This document shows, piece by piece, positions 25,271-36,536 of a DNA stretch of 53,364 bases. The stretch is taken from NCBI GenBank assembly GCA_900543475.1, contig UQRU01000006.1:1-53364 (forward strand). The letters run 5' to 3'. The DNA comes from an uncultured Eubacteriales bacterium (GTDB lineage Bacteria > Bacillota > Clostridia > Christensenellales > CAG-138). The notes below the pieces were generated by a model that saw nothing but the letters and a program-made list of their open reading frames with translations, ran no database searches and was not told the origin of the DNA. The position numbers and the translations under genes are program-made. Positions within the stretch are counted from its first letter, which is position 1. Every line of letters begins with the position of its first letter.

Positions 25271-25299
25271 TTGCTTTCAGCAGAGGAATATGCTAAAAT
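25271..25299 (+). promoter_or_regulatory. Promoter of the T-box-pheST transcript
   Basis: TTGCTT (25271-25276) and TAAAAT (25294-25299) are separated by 17 bases, with TGC before the -10 giving an extended form. It begins 40 bases after the preceding gene. Confidence 0.65.
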
Positions 25300-25309
25300 A
25301 CCCAAGAAT

Positions 25310-25552
25310 AACGGCATTGACGGAGAAAAGCGGCGTATCCTGTGGCCAAGAGAGGGCCGGCGGCTGAGATGGCCTCCACAGGCACGCGGCATCAGTTCCC
25401 TCCCGAGCCGCGCCGGGGAAGCCCCATAAGGGGTGCGTAGTTGGCGCCGGGTAAGCCCGATATAGCGGAAAAGGCCCCGTGTTGGCGGGGTGAAATAGGG
25501 TGGTACCACGAGCGCGCCTTCGTCCCTTGGGACGGGCGCGCTTTCAATTTTA
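25310..25552 (+). ncRNA. T-box leader, phenylalanine-specific
   Basis: The leader has a stem I with the purine-rich AGAGAGGG segment and a candidate specifier codon TTC (Phe) at 25396-25398. The conserved T-box sequence AGGGTGGTACCACG lies at 25497-25510. It ends in a strong terminator (25511-25550, stem AGCGCGCC/GGGCGCGCT with a T-rich tail). Uncharged tRNA-Phe would bind and prevent termination, raising pheST expression. The downstream genes are the two Phe-tRNA synthetase subunits, which confirms the specificity. Confidence 0.93.
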
Positions 25553-25574
25553 TGGAGACAGATGGAGGAAGGCT

Positions 25575-26597
25575 ATGACAGAGGCATTGGAAAAGATCCG
25601 CCAGGAGACCCTGGCCCGGCTGCAAGCAGCCAGGGATGGGGCGGAGCTGGACGAGATCAACGTATCCATCCTGGGGCGCAACGGCGCCTTGACGGGTATT
25701 TTGAGGGGCATGGGCCAGTTGAGCAAGGACGAGCGGGCAAAGTTGGGACAGGCCGCCAATACGGTCAAAAAGGAGTTAGAGGCGGAATTGGCCAAGCGCA
25801 AGGCTGTGATCGGGGAAAAGATGCAAGCCCTCCGGTTCGAGAAGGAAGCCTTAGACGTGACGGAGCCTGGAAAACCTGGCCGGGCCCTGGGCAGGCTGCA
25901 TCCCATGACCCAAACCTATCGGGAGATCCGGGACGCATTGGTGGGAATGGGGTTCACCACTTACGAGGGACCCGAGGTGGAGTATGACGATTATAACTTT
26001 ACCAAGCTGAACCTGCCCTTGGACCATCCTGCCCGGGATATGCAGGATACCTTCTACGTAAACGACCGGGTGGTGCTGCGGACCCATACCAGCCCCTGCG
26101 AAGCCCGGGCGCTGCTGAACGTGAAGCCCCCCTTCCGGCTGATCATGCCGGGCAGGGTGTTCCGGGTGGACGAGGTGGATGCCAGCCACAGCCCTGTGTT
26201 CATGCAGATCGAAGGCTTTGTGGTGGACCGGGAGATTACCCTGGCGGACCTGAAGGGCATTTTGCTCACCTTTATCCACGCGGTATTCGGAGACGATGTG
26301 CGTATGCGGTTCCGGCCCAGCTACTTCCCCTTTACGGAGCCTTCCGCCGAGGTGGATATCAGCTGCACCCTGTGCGGCGGCAAGGGCTGCCGGGCCTGCA
26401 AGGGTACCGGCTGGTTGGAGATCCTGGGCTGCGGCGTATCCAACCCCCATATCATCGAAAACTGCGGCCTGGACCCCAAGGAATGGAAGGGCGTAGCCTT
26501 CGGCGTAGGCGTGGACCGGATCACCAACCTGAAACACGGCATTACGGATATCCGGCTGGAGTATGAGAACGACGCCCGGTTCCTCCGGCAGTTCTAA
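25575..26597 (+). CDS. pheS: Phenylalanine--tRNA ligase alpha subunit
   Basis: PheS is the catalytic subunit of the alpha2-beta2 enzyme that charges tRNA-Phe. The 340-residue protein has the N-terminal coiled coil (about 1-85). The class II motifs include GRLHPMTQTYREI, a motif 2 RTHTSPCEARAL, MPGRVFRVDEVDASHSP, and motif 3 GVAFGVGVDRI. A Cys-rich insertion, CTLCGGKGCRACKGTGW, is normal for the family in Firmicutes. The start at 25575 follows GGAGG; a longer frame would run back into the T-box terminator. Confidence 0.97.
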   Translation: MTEALEKIRQETLARLQAARDGAELDEINVSILGRNGALTGILRGMGQLSKDERAKLGQAANTVKKELEAELAKRKAVIGEKMQALRFEKEALDVTEPGKPGRALGRLHPMTQTYREIRDALVGMGFTTYEGPEVEYDDYNFTKLNLPLDHPARDMQDTFYVNDRVVLRTHTSPCEARALLNVKPPFRLIMPGRVFRVDEVDASHSPVFMQIEGFVVDREITLADLKGILLTFIHAVFGDDVRMRFRPSYFPFTEPSAEVDISCTLCGGKGCRACKGTGWLEILGCGVSNPHIIENCGLDPKEWKGVAFGVGVDRITNLKHGITDIRLEYENDARFLRQF

Positions 26598-26615
26598 GGA
26601 AGGGGGAGAAATAGC

Positions 26616-29018
26616 ATGAAATTGCCGCTTAAATGGCTCAAGGAATACGTGGATTTCAACGTGAGCGTTGACCGCTTTGTGGAATTGATGATGTGGCGGG
26701 GATTTGAGACCGCCGCCGTGGAGCCGGAGATGCCGGTCACCCATACGGTGGTGGGCCGCATCGACGCCCTGTCCAAACACCCCAATGCGGATAAGCTGCA
26801 GATCTGTTCCATCGACGTGGGGCAGCCGGAGAAGCTCACTGTGGTCACCGGGGCAACGAACGTATTTGAAGGCGCCCTGGTGCCGGTGGCCCTGGATGGG
26901 GCCAAGCTGGTAGGCGGGCTGGAGATCCACCCCACCAAGATGCGGGGGGTGCATAGCGATGGTATGCTGTGTTCCGGCCAGGAATTGGGCCTTACCGAGG
27001 AGGACTATCCGGGGGCAGGGGTCTACGGCATCCTGATCTTGCAGGGCGAGCATCCCCTGGGCCAGCGGATCCAGGAAGCCCTGGGCATGGACGATGTGGT
27101 GTTCGACATTGAGCTGACCCCTAACCGGGCGGATTGCGCCAGCATCATCGGCATTTGTCGGGAGGCGGCGGCCGCCCTGGGACAGAAATTCCAGGAGCCT
27201 GTGATCCGCCAGATCCAGGGGGAGGGGAATGCCAGCGACTATGCCTCCGTGGAAGTGCTGGCTCCAGACCTTTGCCCCCGGTATGTGGCCCGGGTGGTAA
27301 CGGATATCAAGATCGAGCCCAGCCCCGCCTGGATGCAGAAAAAGCTGCGGGCCGTGGGCCTTCGGCCCATCAACAACATCGTGGACATCACCAACTATGT
27401 GATGGTGGAATACGGCCATCCCATGCACGCCTTTGACCTGCGATGCGTGGCGGATGGGCATATCGTAGTGCGCAAGGCCTATCCTGGGGAGAAGGTAGTC
27501 ACCCTGGACAGCAAGGAGCGGGAGACCACGGAGGATATGCTGCTGATCGCAGACCCCACCAAGGGCGTGGGCATCGCCGGCGTCATGGGCGGCGAAAACA
27601 GCGAGATCACCGAGAACACCAAGGCCGTATTGTTTGAAGCGGCGGTGTTCAAGGGCAGCAGCATCCGTAGGACCACCCGGGAGCTGCGCCACGTAACGGA
27701 TGCGGCGGCGCGGTTCATCAAGGGCGTGGAGCCGGTGAACGCCATGCTGGCGGCCCAGCGGGCCATTGAGCTGGTGGACGAGCTCAAAGCCGGCAAGGTG
27801 GTGGGCCAGGCCATCGACGTATGCAGCGTGGATACGGCGGACCGGGTGGTGGAAGCGGATATCGCCCATGTGAACCGGATCCTGAATACCCGTTTCTCCG
27901 GGGAAGAAATGGCGAAGATGCTGTCTACCATCAACATCGGCAGCCGGGTAGCGGGAGACAAGCTGGTGGTCACCATCCCCCATTACCGGGTGGATATTGA
28001 GAGCAGCATCGAAACCGATTGGGACATCGCAGAGGAAGTAGGCCGGATCTACGGCTATGACAACATCCCGCCCACCTTGATGCGGGGGGATACCTTCCAG
28101 GGCCGGCCCAGCGTGGAATGCGCCCGGGAGGATCGGATCAAGGATTTGTGCGTGGCGTTGGGCTGCTATGAGATGTACAATTACAACTTCATAGGCCCGG
28201 CGGACTTGAACGCCCTTCGGCTGCCGGAGGACGACGAAAAACGCCTGGCTGTCAAGCTGCTCAATCCCTTTGGGGAGGATCAAAGCCTGATGCGCACCAC
28301 CCTGGTGCCGGGGATGCTTCGGTCCATCGCCCTCAATTGCAACCGGAAAACCGGTCAGGGCCGCTTCTTTGAAGTGGGAAACGTGCATCTGGACAATAAT
28401 GCGGATCTTCCAGAAGAACGCAGGATGCTGGGTTTTGCCTTTACCGGGGAGGAAGAGGACTTCTTCACCCTCAAAGGCTGCATAGAAGCCTGTGTGGAGC
28501 GCCTTGGGCTTATAGGGGCCTTTTCCGTAAAGCCTGGCGGCAGCCCCTATTTCCAGCCTGGCCAGAAAGCCATTCTTTTGCTCAATGGCCAGCCCATCGG
28601 GGAAATGGGCGCCATCCATCCGGATACCCAAAAGGCTTATGGCATTCCCCAGAAGGTGTATGTGGCGGAGCTATCCTTCCAGGGCTTGACCGCCAACTTG
28701 CCTGGCGCGGTCACCTATCAGCCGCTGCCCAAATATCCGGTGGTGCCTCGGGATATCGCTGTGGTGGTGGATGAAACCGTCACCGCTGCCCAGGTGCAGC
28801 AGGTTATGGAACAGGCGCCTGTAAAGGTGATCCTAGAGAACGTGTCTCTGTTCGACGTATATCGCGGTAAAGGGATACCCGAGGGCAAGAAGAGCATGGC
28901 CTATTCCTATACCCTGCGGGCGGAGGACCGGACGCTGACCGATGAGGACATCTCCGGGGCCATGGAGGCGTTGGTCAAGGCCTTACGCGCCCGCCTGGGT
29001 GCGGAATTGCGGGGATAA
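26616..29018 (+). CDS. pheT: Phenylalanine--tRNA ligase beta subunit
   Basis: PheT has 800 residues, full length. The order is B1, then an EMAP-like tRNA-binding domain (about 40-150), B3/B4 editing domain, B5 domains, a catalytic-like core, and the C-terminal ferredoxin-like anticodon-binding domain (PKYPVVPRDIAVVVDE to the end). It edits Tyr-tRNA-Phe and binds the tRNA. It starts 18 bases after pheS with AAGGGGG before the ATG. The two genes form the T-box-controlled operon, possibly extending into the next gene. Confidence 0.97.
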   Translation: MKLPLKWLKEYVDFNVSVDRFVELMMWRGFETAAVEPEMPVTHTVVGRIDALSKHPNADKLQICSIDVGQPEKLTVVTGATNVFEGALVPVALDGAKLVGGLEIHPTKMRGVHSDGMLCSGQELGLTEEDYPGAGVYGILILQGEHPLGQRIQEALGMDDVVFDIELTPNRADCASIIGICREAAAALGQKFQEPVIRQIQGEGNASDYASVEVLAPDLCPRYVARVVTDIKIEPSPAWMQKKLRAVGLRPINNIVDITNYVMVEYGHPMHAFDLRCVADGHIVVRKAYPGEKVVTLDSKERETTEDMLLIADPTKGVGIAGVMGGENSEITENTKAVLFEAAVFKGSSIRRTTRELRHVTDAAARFIKGVEPVNAMLAAQRAIELVDELKAGKVVGQAIDVCSVDTADRVVEADIAHVNRILNTRFSGEEMAKMLSTINIGSRVAGDKLVVTIPHYRVDIESSIETDWDIAEEVGRIYGYDNIPPTLMRGDTFQGRPSVECAREDRIKDLCVALGCYEMYNYNFIGPADLNALRLPEDDEKRLAVKLLNPFGEDQSLMRTTLVPGMLRSIALNCNRKTGQGRFFEVGNVHLDNNADLPEERRMLGFAFTGEEEDFFTLKGCIEACVERLGLIGAFSVKPGGSPYFQPGQKAILLLNGQPIGEMGAIHPDTQKAYGIPQKVYVAELSFQGLTANLPGAVTYQPLPKYPVVPRDIAVVVDETVTAAQVQQVMEQAPVKVILENVSLFDVYRGKGIPEGKKSMAYSYTLRAEDRTLTDEDISGAMEALVKALRARLGAELRG

Positions 29019-29030
29019 GGAGGTTTGACC

Positions 29031-30206
29031 ATGGACGAACCCATTCTCTATGTGGATCGGAAGGGCACCCATTGCGAAAAATGGGACGGCTTGGGGGAAC
29101 GCTTTGGCAGAGAGGATCTGCTGGCCCTGTGGGTGGCGGATATGGATTTCCGCGTGCCCCAGTGCGTGCTGGAGGCGGAAAAAGACTATTTGGATACCGG
29201 CGTATTCGGGTACTACCATCCCAGCGAAGGCTATTATCAAGCCTTTATGGATTGGGAACAGGAACGTCATGGCTATTCGGTGCAGCGGGAATGGCTGCGG
29301 TTTTCCCCGGGGGTGGTGCCTGCCATCAACTGGCTGATCCAGATCTTTACCGAGCCCCAGGACCGAGTCCTGGTATTGACCCCTGTCTATTATCCCTTCC
29401 TTCATGCGGTACGGGACAATGAACGGACGCTGGTCGCCTGCCAGCTGGTCCACCAGGATGGGCAATATTCGGTGGATCTTGCCGCCTTTGAAGCCGCGAT
29501 CGCGGAGAACCAGGTGCGCATGTTCATCATGTCCTCCCCGCATAACCCTGTCAGCCGGGTTTGGCGCAGGGAGGAACTGACCGCCATGCTGGATATCTGC
29601 AAGAAACATGGCGTGCTGGTGTTGTCCGATGAGATACACCAGGATCTTACCTTTGACGGGCATAAGCACATCCCCAGCGCTACGGCGGGGGATTACAGCC
29701 ACATGGTGATCACCTTGACTGCCGCCAGCAAAACATTTAATCTGGCAGGCTGCCAAAATGCCTTTGTGGTGCTGCCGGACGCCAAGCTCCGGAAGGAATA
29801 CGACGCCTTCACCAAGCGGATCCACATACGGGAAGGGAATCCGTTCGGGTATATTGCGGTGGAAGCAGCCTATCGAGGCGGCAAGGCGTGGTTGCAGCAG
29901 GTGCAGGAGATCATCTGGAACAATTATGGATACCTGCGGGAGCAGCTGGCAATCCACCTGCCAAAGGCCTGCGTTACCCCTTTGGAAGGGACCTATCTGA
30001 TGTGGGTGGACTTCGCCGCCTATTTGCAGCCGGAGGAGATGGAACGCTTCTTTGAGGAAACCTGCGGCATTGCAGTGGATTATGGCGCCTGGTTCGAGGG
30101 GGATGGACAAAGCCACATCCGGATCAACCTGGCCACCAGCCGGGAAAACGTGGAAAAGGCGTTTTCCTCCATCCTGCAAGGCTTACAAGCCTGGGGAAGA
30201 ATATAA
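29031..30206 (+). CDS. MalY/PatB-type PLP C-S lyase
   Basis: This is a 391-residue fold-type I aminotransferase-family enzyme. LWVADMDFRVPQCV near the start, MSSPHNPVSRVW, LSDEIHQDL and the PLP lysine in TAASKTFNLAGCQ identify the MalY/PatB group. It typically cleaves cystathionine to homocysteine, pyruvate and ammonia, and related compounds. The start at 29031 was chosen because AAGGAGG lies 7 bases upstream; a TTG two codons earlier is too near. It follows pheT by 12 bases, so it may be read through from the T-box operon, an odd pairing metabolically. Confidence 0.9.
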   Translation: MDEPILYVDRKGTHCEKWDGLGERFGREDLLALWVADMDFRVPQCVLEAEKDYLDTGVFGYYHPSEGYYQAFMDWEQERHGYSVQREWLRFSPGVVPAINWLIQIFTEPQDRVLVLTPVYYPFLHAVRDNERTLVACQLVHQDGQYSVDLAAFEAAIAENQVRMFIMSSPHNPVSRVWRREELTAMLDICKKHGVLVLSDEIHQDLTFDGHKHIPSATAGDYSHMVITLTAASKTFNLAGCQNAFVVLPDAKLRKEYDAFTKRIHIREGNPFGYIAVEAAYRGGKAWLQQVQEIIWNNYGYLREQLAIHLPKACVTPLEGTYLMWVDFAAYLQPEEMERFFEETCGIAVDYGAWFEGDGQSHIRINLATSRENVEKAFSSILQGLQAWGRI

Positions 30207-30228
30207 AAGTTTACAAACCATACGTTGG

Positions 30229-30252
30229 GGCCGGCTGTCTTTGCAGCCGGCC
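30229..30252 (+). terminator. Hairpin after the MalY gene
   Basis: GGCCGGCTG pairs with CAGCCGGCC, a 9-bp perfect stem, followed only by TTCTG. It may end pheST-malY transcription, although the T run is poor, and it abuts the next promoter. Confidence 0.5.
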
Positions 30253-30255
30253 TTC

Positions 30256-30264
30256 TGCTATAAT
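30256..30264 (+). promoter_or_regulatory. Extended -10 promoter of the unknown secreted protein gene
   Basis: TGCTATAAT would give a transcript start near 30271. This excludes the ATG at 30270 as a useful start and supports the GTG at 30303. Confidence 0.6.
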
Positions 30265-30302
30265 TTAATATGGATAACAAAAACAGGCAGGGAGGCGATG
30301 CT

Positions 30303-31127
30303 GTGGGATGGAGACATATAGCCAAAGGGGTAATCTGTATTTTGGCCTTTGCCAGCTGCGCAATGACTGGAACGGCGGCGAATGCACAGACCTTTCATTT
30401 AAATGGCCCAGAATATGACGCAAGCCTTACCATAAATGGGATTCCCTTTTACGGCACCTTGGCCCGGGAGGATGCTGCCGGCGGATGGAAGCTGACAATG
30501 GAAGGGACCGGGCAGGAACCTGTGCAGCTGGGGGGCATAACCTTGCAGCGAGAATGGAATGTGACGATGGACCTCTCCAAAGAGGGCCTTACCGTTGATC
30601 CAAACGGACGCTATACCGGCAGCGTCCAGATTGACGTTACCTATGATATGCAGCCCTTTGACCAAGCCGCTTTTTCCCTCGTGTTGCAAGCCCAGGGCGA
30701 TGGAACCGACTTCGACGCCAAGGATGTGCAGGGCTGGTTTAGCCATGATGAAAGCCTTCCATCCAATATAGCTTGTCGTTGGTGGGATGAGGCGTTTTCC
30801 ATGTATATCAGCGGGCTTTCCCAGGAGAACACAAAGACGGAACGATCTATGCAGCATACCCTTTCCTATTTACCGTGCGACACCACATTGGAAGTGGACC
30901 ACACGCTTTACTATGACCTTCCTGCCCAAGGACAACGCTATATCTATACCATGCGGCCAGACCTACAGGAAAATGCAATCGTCGTACGCCTGACCGATAG
31001 CATTGGGGAAGCCCCATCCGCTTTGCCAAAGGAACCGGCGTTGAAATTGGACCTGGAGCATTTATTAAACGCCTTGGCCAATGCGCAGGCAATGCTTCGC
31101 CTTCAGCAGAAGGAGACTCTTTTGTGA
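30303..31127 (+). CDS. Unknown secreted protein
   Basis: I do not recognise this 274-residue protein. The start is a GTG at 30303 with AGGGAGG 8 bases upstream. It opens with a basic residue pair and a hydrophobic stretch (GVICILAFASCAMTGTA) ending at a likely signal-peptidase site ANA-QT. The mature part is mostly beta-like, with Thr/Gly/Asp-rich segments and no metal or catalytic motif. The last 40 residues are helical (LEHLLNALANAQAMLRLQQ). It has its own promoter and terminator, so it stands alone. It is probably an exported or surface protein. Confidence 0.7.
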   Translation: MGWRHIAKGVICILAFASCAMTGTAANAQTFHLNGPEYDASLTINGIPFYGTLAREDAAGGWKLTMEGTGQEPVQLGGITLQREWNVTMDLSKEGLTVDPNGRYTGSVQIDVTYDMQPFDQAAFSLVLQAQGDGTDFDAKDVQGWFSHDESLPSNIACRWWDEAFSMYISGLSQENTKTERSMQHTLSYLPCDTTLEVDHTLYYDLPAQGQRYIYTMRPDLQENAIVVRLTDSIGEAPSALPKEPALKLDLEHLLNALANAQAMLRLQQKETLL

Positions 31128-31152
31128 TAGCAAAACGCAAGACGGTGACGAC

Positions 31153-31188
31153 GCGGCGGCAAACGTTTTTACCGCCGCTGTTGTTTTA
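31153..31188 (+). terminator. Terminator of the unknown secreted protein gene
   Basis: GCGGCGG pairs with CCGCCGC across a 12-base loop and is followed by TGTTGTTTT. Confidence 0.6.
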
Positions 31189-31275
31189 CGGATATGATGC
31201 ATGAAAAGCAAGGGAACACATGAAACCAATGCTAACGCCGCACGCCCCAAGTTCTATACAAATCCATTCAGAAGA

Positions 31276-31284
31276 TGCTATAAT
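31276..31284 (+). promoter_or_regulatory. Extended -10 promoter of pcrA
   Basis: TGCTATAAT lies 30 bases before the pcrA start codon. Confidence 0.6.
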
Positions 31285-31314
31285 AAATTGGAATAAAGAT
31301 TAGGATGGTGAAGT

Positions 31315-33519
31315 ATGGACTTATCCGTTTTGAATAAAGAGCAGCGCCAGGCAGTGGAATGCTTGGAAGGTCCCTTGCTGGTATTGGCGGGAGCAGGCAG
31401 CGGGAAAACCCGGGTGTTGACGTATCGGATCGCCAACCTGATGGAACATGGGGTCAAGCCTTGGAATATTTTGGCCCTTACCTTTACCAATAAGGCGGCA
31501 AAGGAAATGCAGGAGCGCACCAGCGCTTTGGTGGATGCGGACCCGCGGGATATGTGGATCACCACCTTTCACGCCTGCTGCGTCCGCATCCTTCGAAGCG
31601 ATATCCAACGCTTGGGGCGCGAGCGGAACTTCGTCATATACGATACGGATGATCAAATGTCCCTGATCGGTAGCGTATTAAAAAATTTGGGCATCAGCGA
31701 TAAAGACCTGCCAAAACGAGATCTAAAGGACTGGTTTTCCGAGGCGAAAAATAGATCCCTGGAGCCGGAAAAATATATCGCGGATCATCCTGGATTGGAC
31801 CAGGCGGTGTATAAGGTGTTTAAAGGCTATCAGCGCGGGCTGCTGGAGGCCAATGCGTTGGACTTTGACGACCTATTATGCATGACGCTGCAACTGTTTG
31901 AGGCATTTCCCGACGTACTGGAAAAATATCGCAACCGGTTCCAGTATGTGCTGGTGGATGAATACCAGGATACCAACCTGCCCCAATATAAGCTGATCCA
32001 GCTGCTTTGTAAGACCCATCGCAATATCTGTGTCGTGGGCGATGACGATCAGAGCATCTATGGCTGGCGAGGTGCGGATATCCGTAACATTCTGGAATTT
32101 GAAAAAGACTTTGAAGGCGCTAAGGTGATTCGGTTGGAGCAGAATTACCGCTCCACGTCGATCATTTTGGATGCGGCCAACGCGGTAATTGGCCACAATA
32201 CCGGGCGGAAATCTAAGCGCCTTTGGACGGAAAAAACCGGCGGGGAACAAATCGAACTGTACACAGCCGCCAACGAGCGAGACGAATCCGCATTTCTATG
32301 TAAAAAGATCCTGGAGGGGGTTCGCGCCGGCAGGCATTATCGGGACTTCGCCGTACTCTACCGGATGAACGCCCAAAGCCGGGTGTTGGAATCCACCCTG
32401 ATCAATTATGGCATTCCCAATAAAGTCCTGGGAGGCCAGCGGTTCTATGAACGGCGGGAAATCAAGGACATTATGGCCTATCTGCGGTTGATCTATAATC
32501 CGGCGGATAATATGGCCCTGCGCCGCATCATCAATGTGCCAAAACGGGCCATCGGTGAGGCGACCATCGGCGAGCTGTCTGCAGTGGCGGAGCAACGGGG
32601 GACATATATGCTTGCGGTGGCTATGGATGGGCAGGGCCTTTCCGATCGGGTAGCCCAAAAGCTGCAACCATTTTCAGAGACGATGGCCGCCTTTATCGCC
32701 CTATGCGAGACCATGCCCCTTTCCGCATTTACCGAGCAGATGATCGGCGCCCTGGAGTATGAAGCCTTCCTTCGCGCGGAAGACAAAAAGGGAGACCTGG
32801 AAAACCGGATGGACAACTTGCGAGAGCTAATCGGCAATATACGGGAAGTGGAACGGGATGTGCCGGAAGGGGAAAGCGCATTGCCGGCTTTTTTGGAAAA
32901 CGTGGCCTTGGTATCCGATGTGGATGGATTGGATGGCAATGCGGATGCCGTTAACTTAATGACCTTGCATAGCGCCAAGGGGTTGGAATTCCCGGTGGTA
33001 TTTCTGTGCGGTATGGAGGAAAATATCTTCCCTACCGCCCGGGCCAGAAATGCTTTGAACCAGTCTGCTTTGGAAGAAGAAAGGCGCCTTTGCTATGTTG
33101 GCATGACCAGGGCGGAAGAGAAGTTATATTTGATCCATGCTAAGCAGCGGATGCTTTTTGGAGACTATGCATTCAATAAACCTTCTCGTTTTTTGGAGGA
33201 AGTCCCAGCTGCCCTCTTGCAGCAGGACCGGCCGCCCCTTCCCCCGAGAGAACAGGCAAAGCCTAGCCACCATATACAGACGCCACGGCCCAGTTATGCC
33301 CCTGGGTTTGGGGTACGGCCTGCCCCCATGGTAGCGCCTGCTAAGCCCCAGCCCAAAACATTTCAGCTGCATCAACGGGTCAAACATGCAAAATTTGGGG
33401 AAGGTACCATATTAGAAATGACGGGGAGCGGCAACGCTATGACTGTGACCATCGACTTTGACGACGCGGGAATAAAAAAGTTTGCCGCAGCTTATGCGCC
33501 CATTACGCCGGCGGATTGA
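31315..33519 (+). CDS. pcrA: UvrD/Rep-family DNA helicase PcrA
   Basis: PcrA is a 3'-to-5' superfamily 1 helicase for repair and for clearing RecA and transcription complexes. The 734-residue protein has the Q motif LNKEQRQAV, Walker A AGAGSGKT, LTFTNKAAKEM, Walker B VDEYQDTN, motif III GDDDQSIYGWRGA, motif IV LEQNYRS, motif V TLHSAKGLEFPVVF and motif VI CYVGMTRAEEKLYL. A proline-rich linker leads to a C-terminal Tudor-like module (VKHAKFGEGTILEM) that binds RNA polymerase in Bacillus. It is followed 36 bases on by ligA, the usual Firmicutes pair. Confidence 0.96.
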   Translation: MDLSVLNKEQRQAVECLEGPLLVLAGAGSGKTRVLTYRIANLMEHGVKPWNILALTFTNKAAKEMQERTSALVDADPRDMWITTFHACCVRILRSDIQRLGRERNFVIYDTDDQMSLIGSVLKNLGISDKDLPKRDLKDWFSEAKNRSLEPEKYIADHPGLDQAVYKVFKGYQRGLLEANALDFDDLLCMTLQLFEAFPDVLEKYRNRFQYVLVDEYQDTNLPQYKLIQLLCKTHRNICVVGDDDQSIYGWRGADIRNILEFEKDFEGAKVIRLEQNYRSTSIILDAANAVIGHNTGRKSKRLWTEKTGGEQIELYTAANERDESAFLCKKILEGVRAGRHYRDFAVLYRMNAQSRVLESTLINYGIPNKVLGGQRFYERREIKDIMAYLRLIYNPADNMALRRIINVPKRAIGEATIGELSAVAEQRGTYMLAVAMDGQGLSDRVAQKLQPFSETMAAFIALCETMPLSAFTEQMIGALEYEAFLRAEDKKGDLENRMDNLRELIGNIREVERDVPEGESALPAFLENVALVSDVDGLDGNADAVNLMTLHSAKGLEFPVVFLCGMEENIFPTARARNALNQSALEEERRLCYVGMTRAEEKLYLIHAKQRMLFGDYAFNKPSRFLEEVPAALLQQDRPPLPPREQAKPSHHIQTPRPSYAPGFGVRPAPMVAPAKPQPKTFQLHQRVKHAKFGEGTILEMTGSGNAMTVTIDFDDAGIKKFAAAYAPITPAD

Positions 33520-33533
33520 CGGTAAGCAGATAG

Positions 33534-35525
<1,992 letters not shown>

Positions 35526-35543
35526 GGGAAGTTACCGGCGGCC

Positions 35544-35573
35544 TTGTAAAGTGGTTGAAAAACATGGTATAAT
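35544..35573 (+). promoter_or_regulatory. Promoter of the yicC-gmk operon
   Basis: TTGTAA (35544-35549) and TATAAT (35568-35573) are spaced by 18 bases, with TGG before the -10. It drives the long downstream housekeeping block. Confidence 0.7.
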
Positions 35574-35608
35574 AAATTGTTTCGGAATAAGCTGAAGAGG
35601 TGGTACCT

Positions 35609-36487
35609 ATGGTAAACAGCATGACCGGCTTTGGCCGCAGCCTGCTATCCCGGGATGGACGGGAGATAACGGTGGAACTAAAAAGCGTGAATCACCGGTA
35701 TTTAGACGTATCCTTCCGGATGCCCAGGCACATCGGCTTTGTGGAGGATTCCCTTCGCAATATTCTGAGCCAGGAGCTGAAACGTGGCCATGTGGACGTC
35801 TACCTATTTTACCGGAACACCCGGGAAGATGCCCGACAGGTATCCGTAGACCAAACCCTGTTGGGGGCTTATTTGGAAGTTGCCAGAGGGGTGGCGGAAC
35901 GGTTTCAGCTGCGGGATGACATCGGCCTTTCAGCGGCATTACGGCTGCCGGATGTGACGGACGTCATTGCAGCGGAGGAGGATCGGGAAGCGGTATGCAG
36001 CCTGGCGGAGGAGGCATGCCTTTGTGCATGCCAGGAATTGAAAGCTATGCGGGCGGCAGAGGGTAGCCGGTTGTTTGCGGATGTGCGTAGCCGCTGCGAA
36101 ACGGTAGAAGCGTTGGCGAACCACATAGCCCAGCGTGCGCCGTTGGTGGTGGAAGAATACCGGCAAAAACTTCAGGAACGCATTGCAGCCCTATTATCTG
36201 GCGCGGAGGTGGATCAGAGCCGTTTGGCAATGGAGGTGGCATTATTTGCGGACAAGGCTAACATCGACGAAGAGCTGGTACGGCTCAATAGCCATGTTGG
36301 CCAGATGCGGGCCATGCTGCAAGGGGATGAGCCTGCAGGCCGGAAGCTGGACTTTATCGTGCAAGAAATGAACCGGGAATTTAATACCATTGGCTCTAAA
36401 GCCAATGATGCCCAGATCGTCAATCTGGTGATCCAGGGCAAAGCTGAGGTTGAGAAGATCCGCGAACAGGTGCAAAACATCGAGTAA
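35609..36487 (+). CDS. yicC: YicC/YloC-family endoribonuclease
   Basis: This 292-residue protein starts MVNSMTGFGR and ends with the block DFIVQEMNREFNTIGSKANDAQ, both diagnostic of YicC/YloC. E. coli YicC is an endoribonuclease that affects small RNA stability. The ATG at 35609 follows AGAGG; a GTG nine bases earlier would lack spacing. It opens the housekeeping block. In Bacillus remA lies between yloC and gmk, but here only 49 bases separate them. Confidence 0.93.
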   Translation: MVNSMTGFGRSLLSRDGREITVELKSVNHRYLDVSFRMPRHIGFVEDSLRNILSQELKRGHVDVYLFYRNTREDARQVSVDQTLLGAYLEVARGVAERFQLRDDIGLSAALRLPDVTDVIAAEEDREAVCSLAEEACLCACQELKAMRAAEGSRLFADVRSRCETVEALANHIAQRAPLVVEEYRQKLQERIAALLSGAEVDQSRLAMEVALFADKANIDEELVRLNSHVGQMRAMLQGDEPAGRKLDFIVQEMNREFNTIGSKANDAQIVNLVIQGKAEVEKIREQVQNIE

Positions 36488-36536
36488 GCCTGGGGCGGGA
36501 TAAAACGAATTTATTTAAGGAATGAGGGGGAAAATT

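Noticed and set aside
25851..28631. 926-codon open frame on the minus strand across pheS and pheT
   Set aside because: It lies entirely antisense to two well-conserved genes. The predicted product has no recognisable domain and is rich in His, Gly and Pro, as expected from a GC-rich reverse frame.
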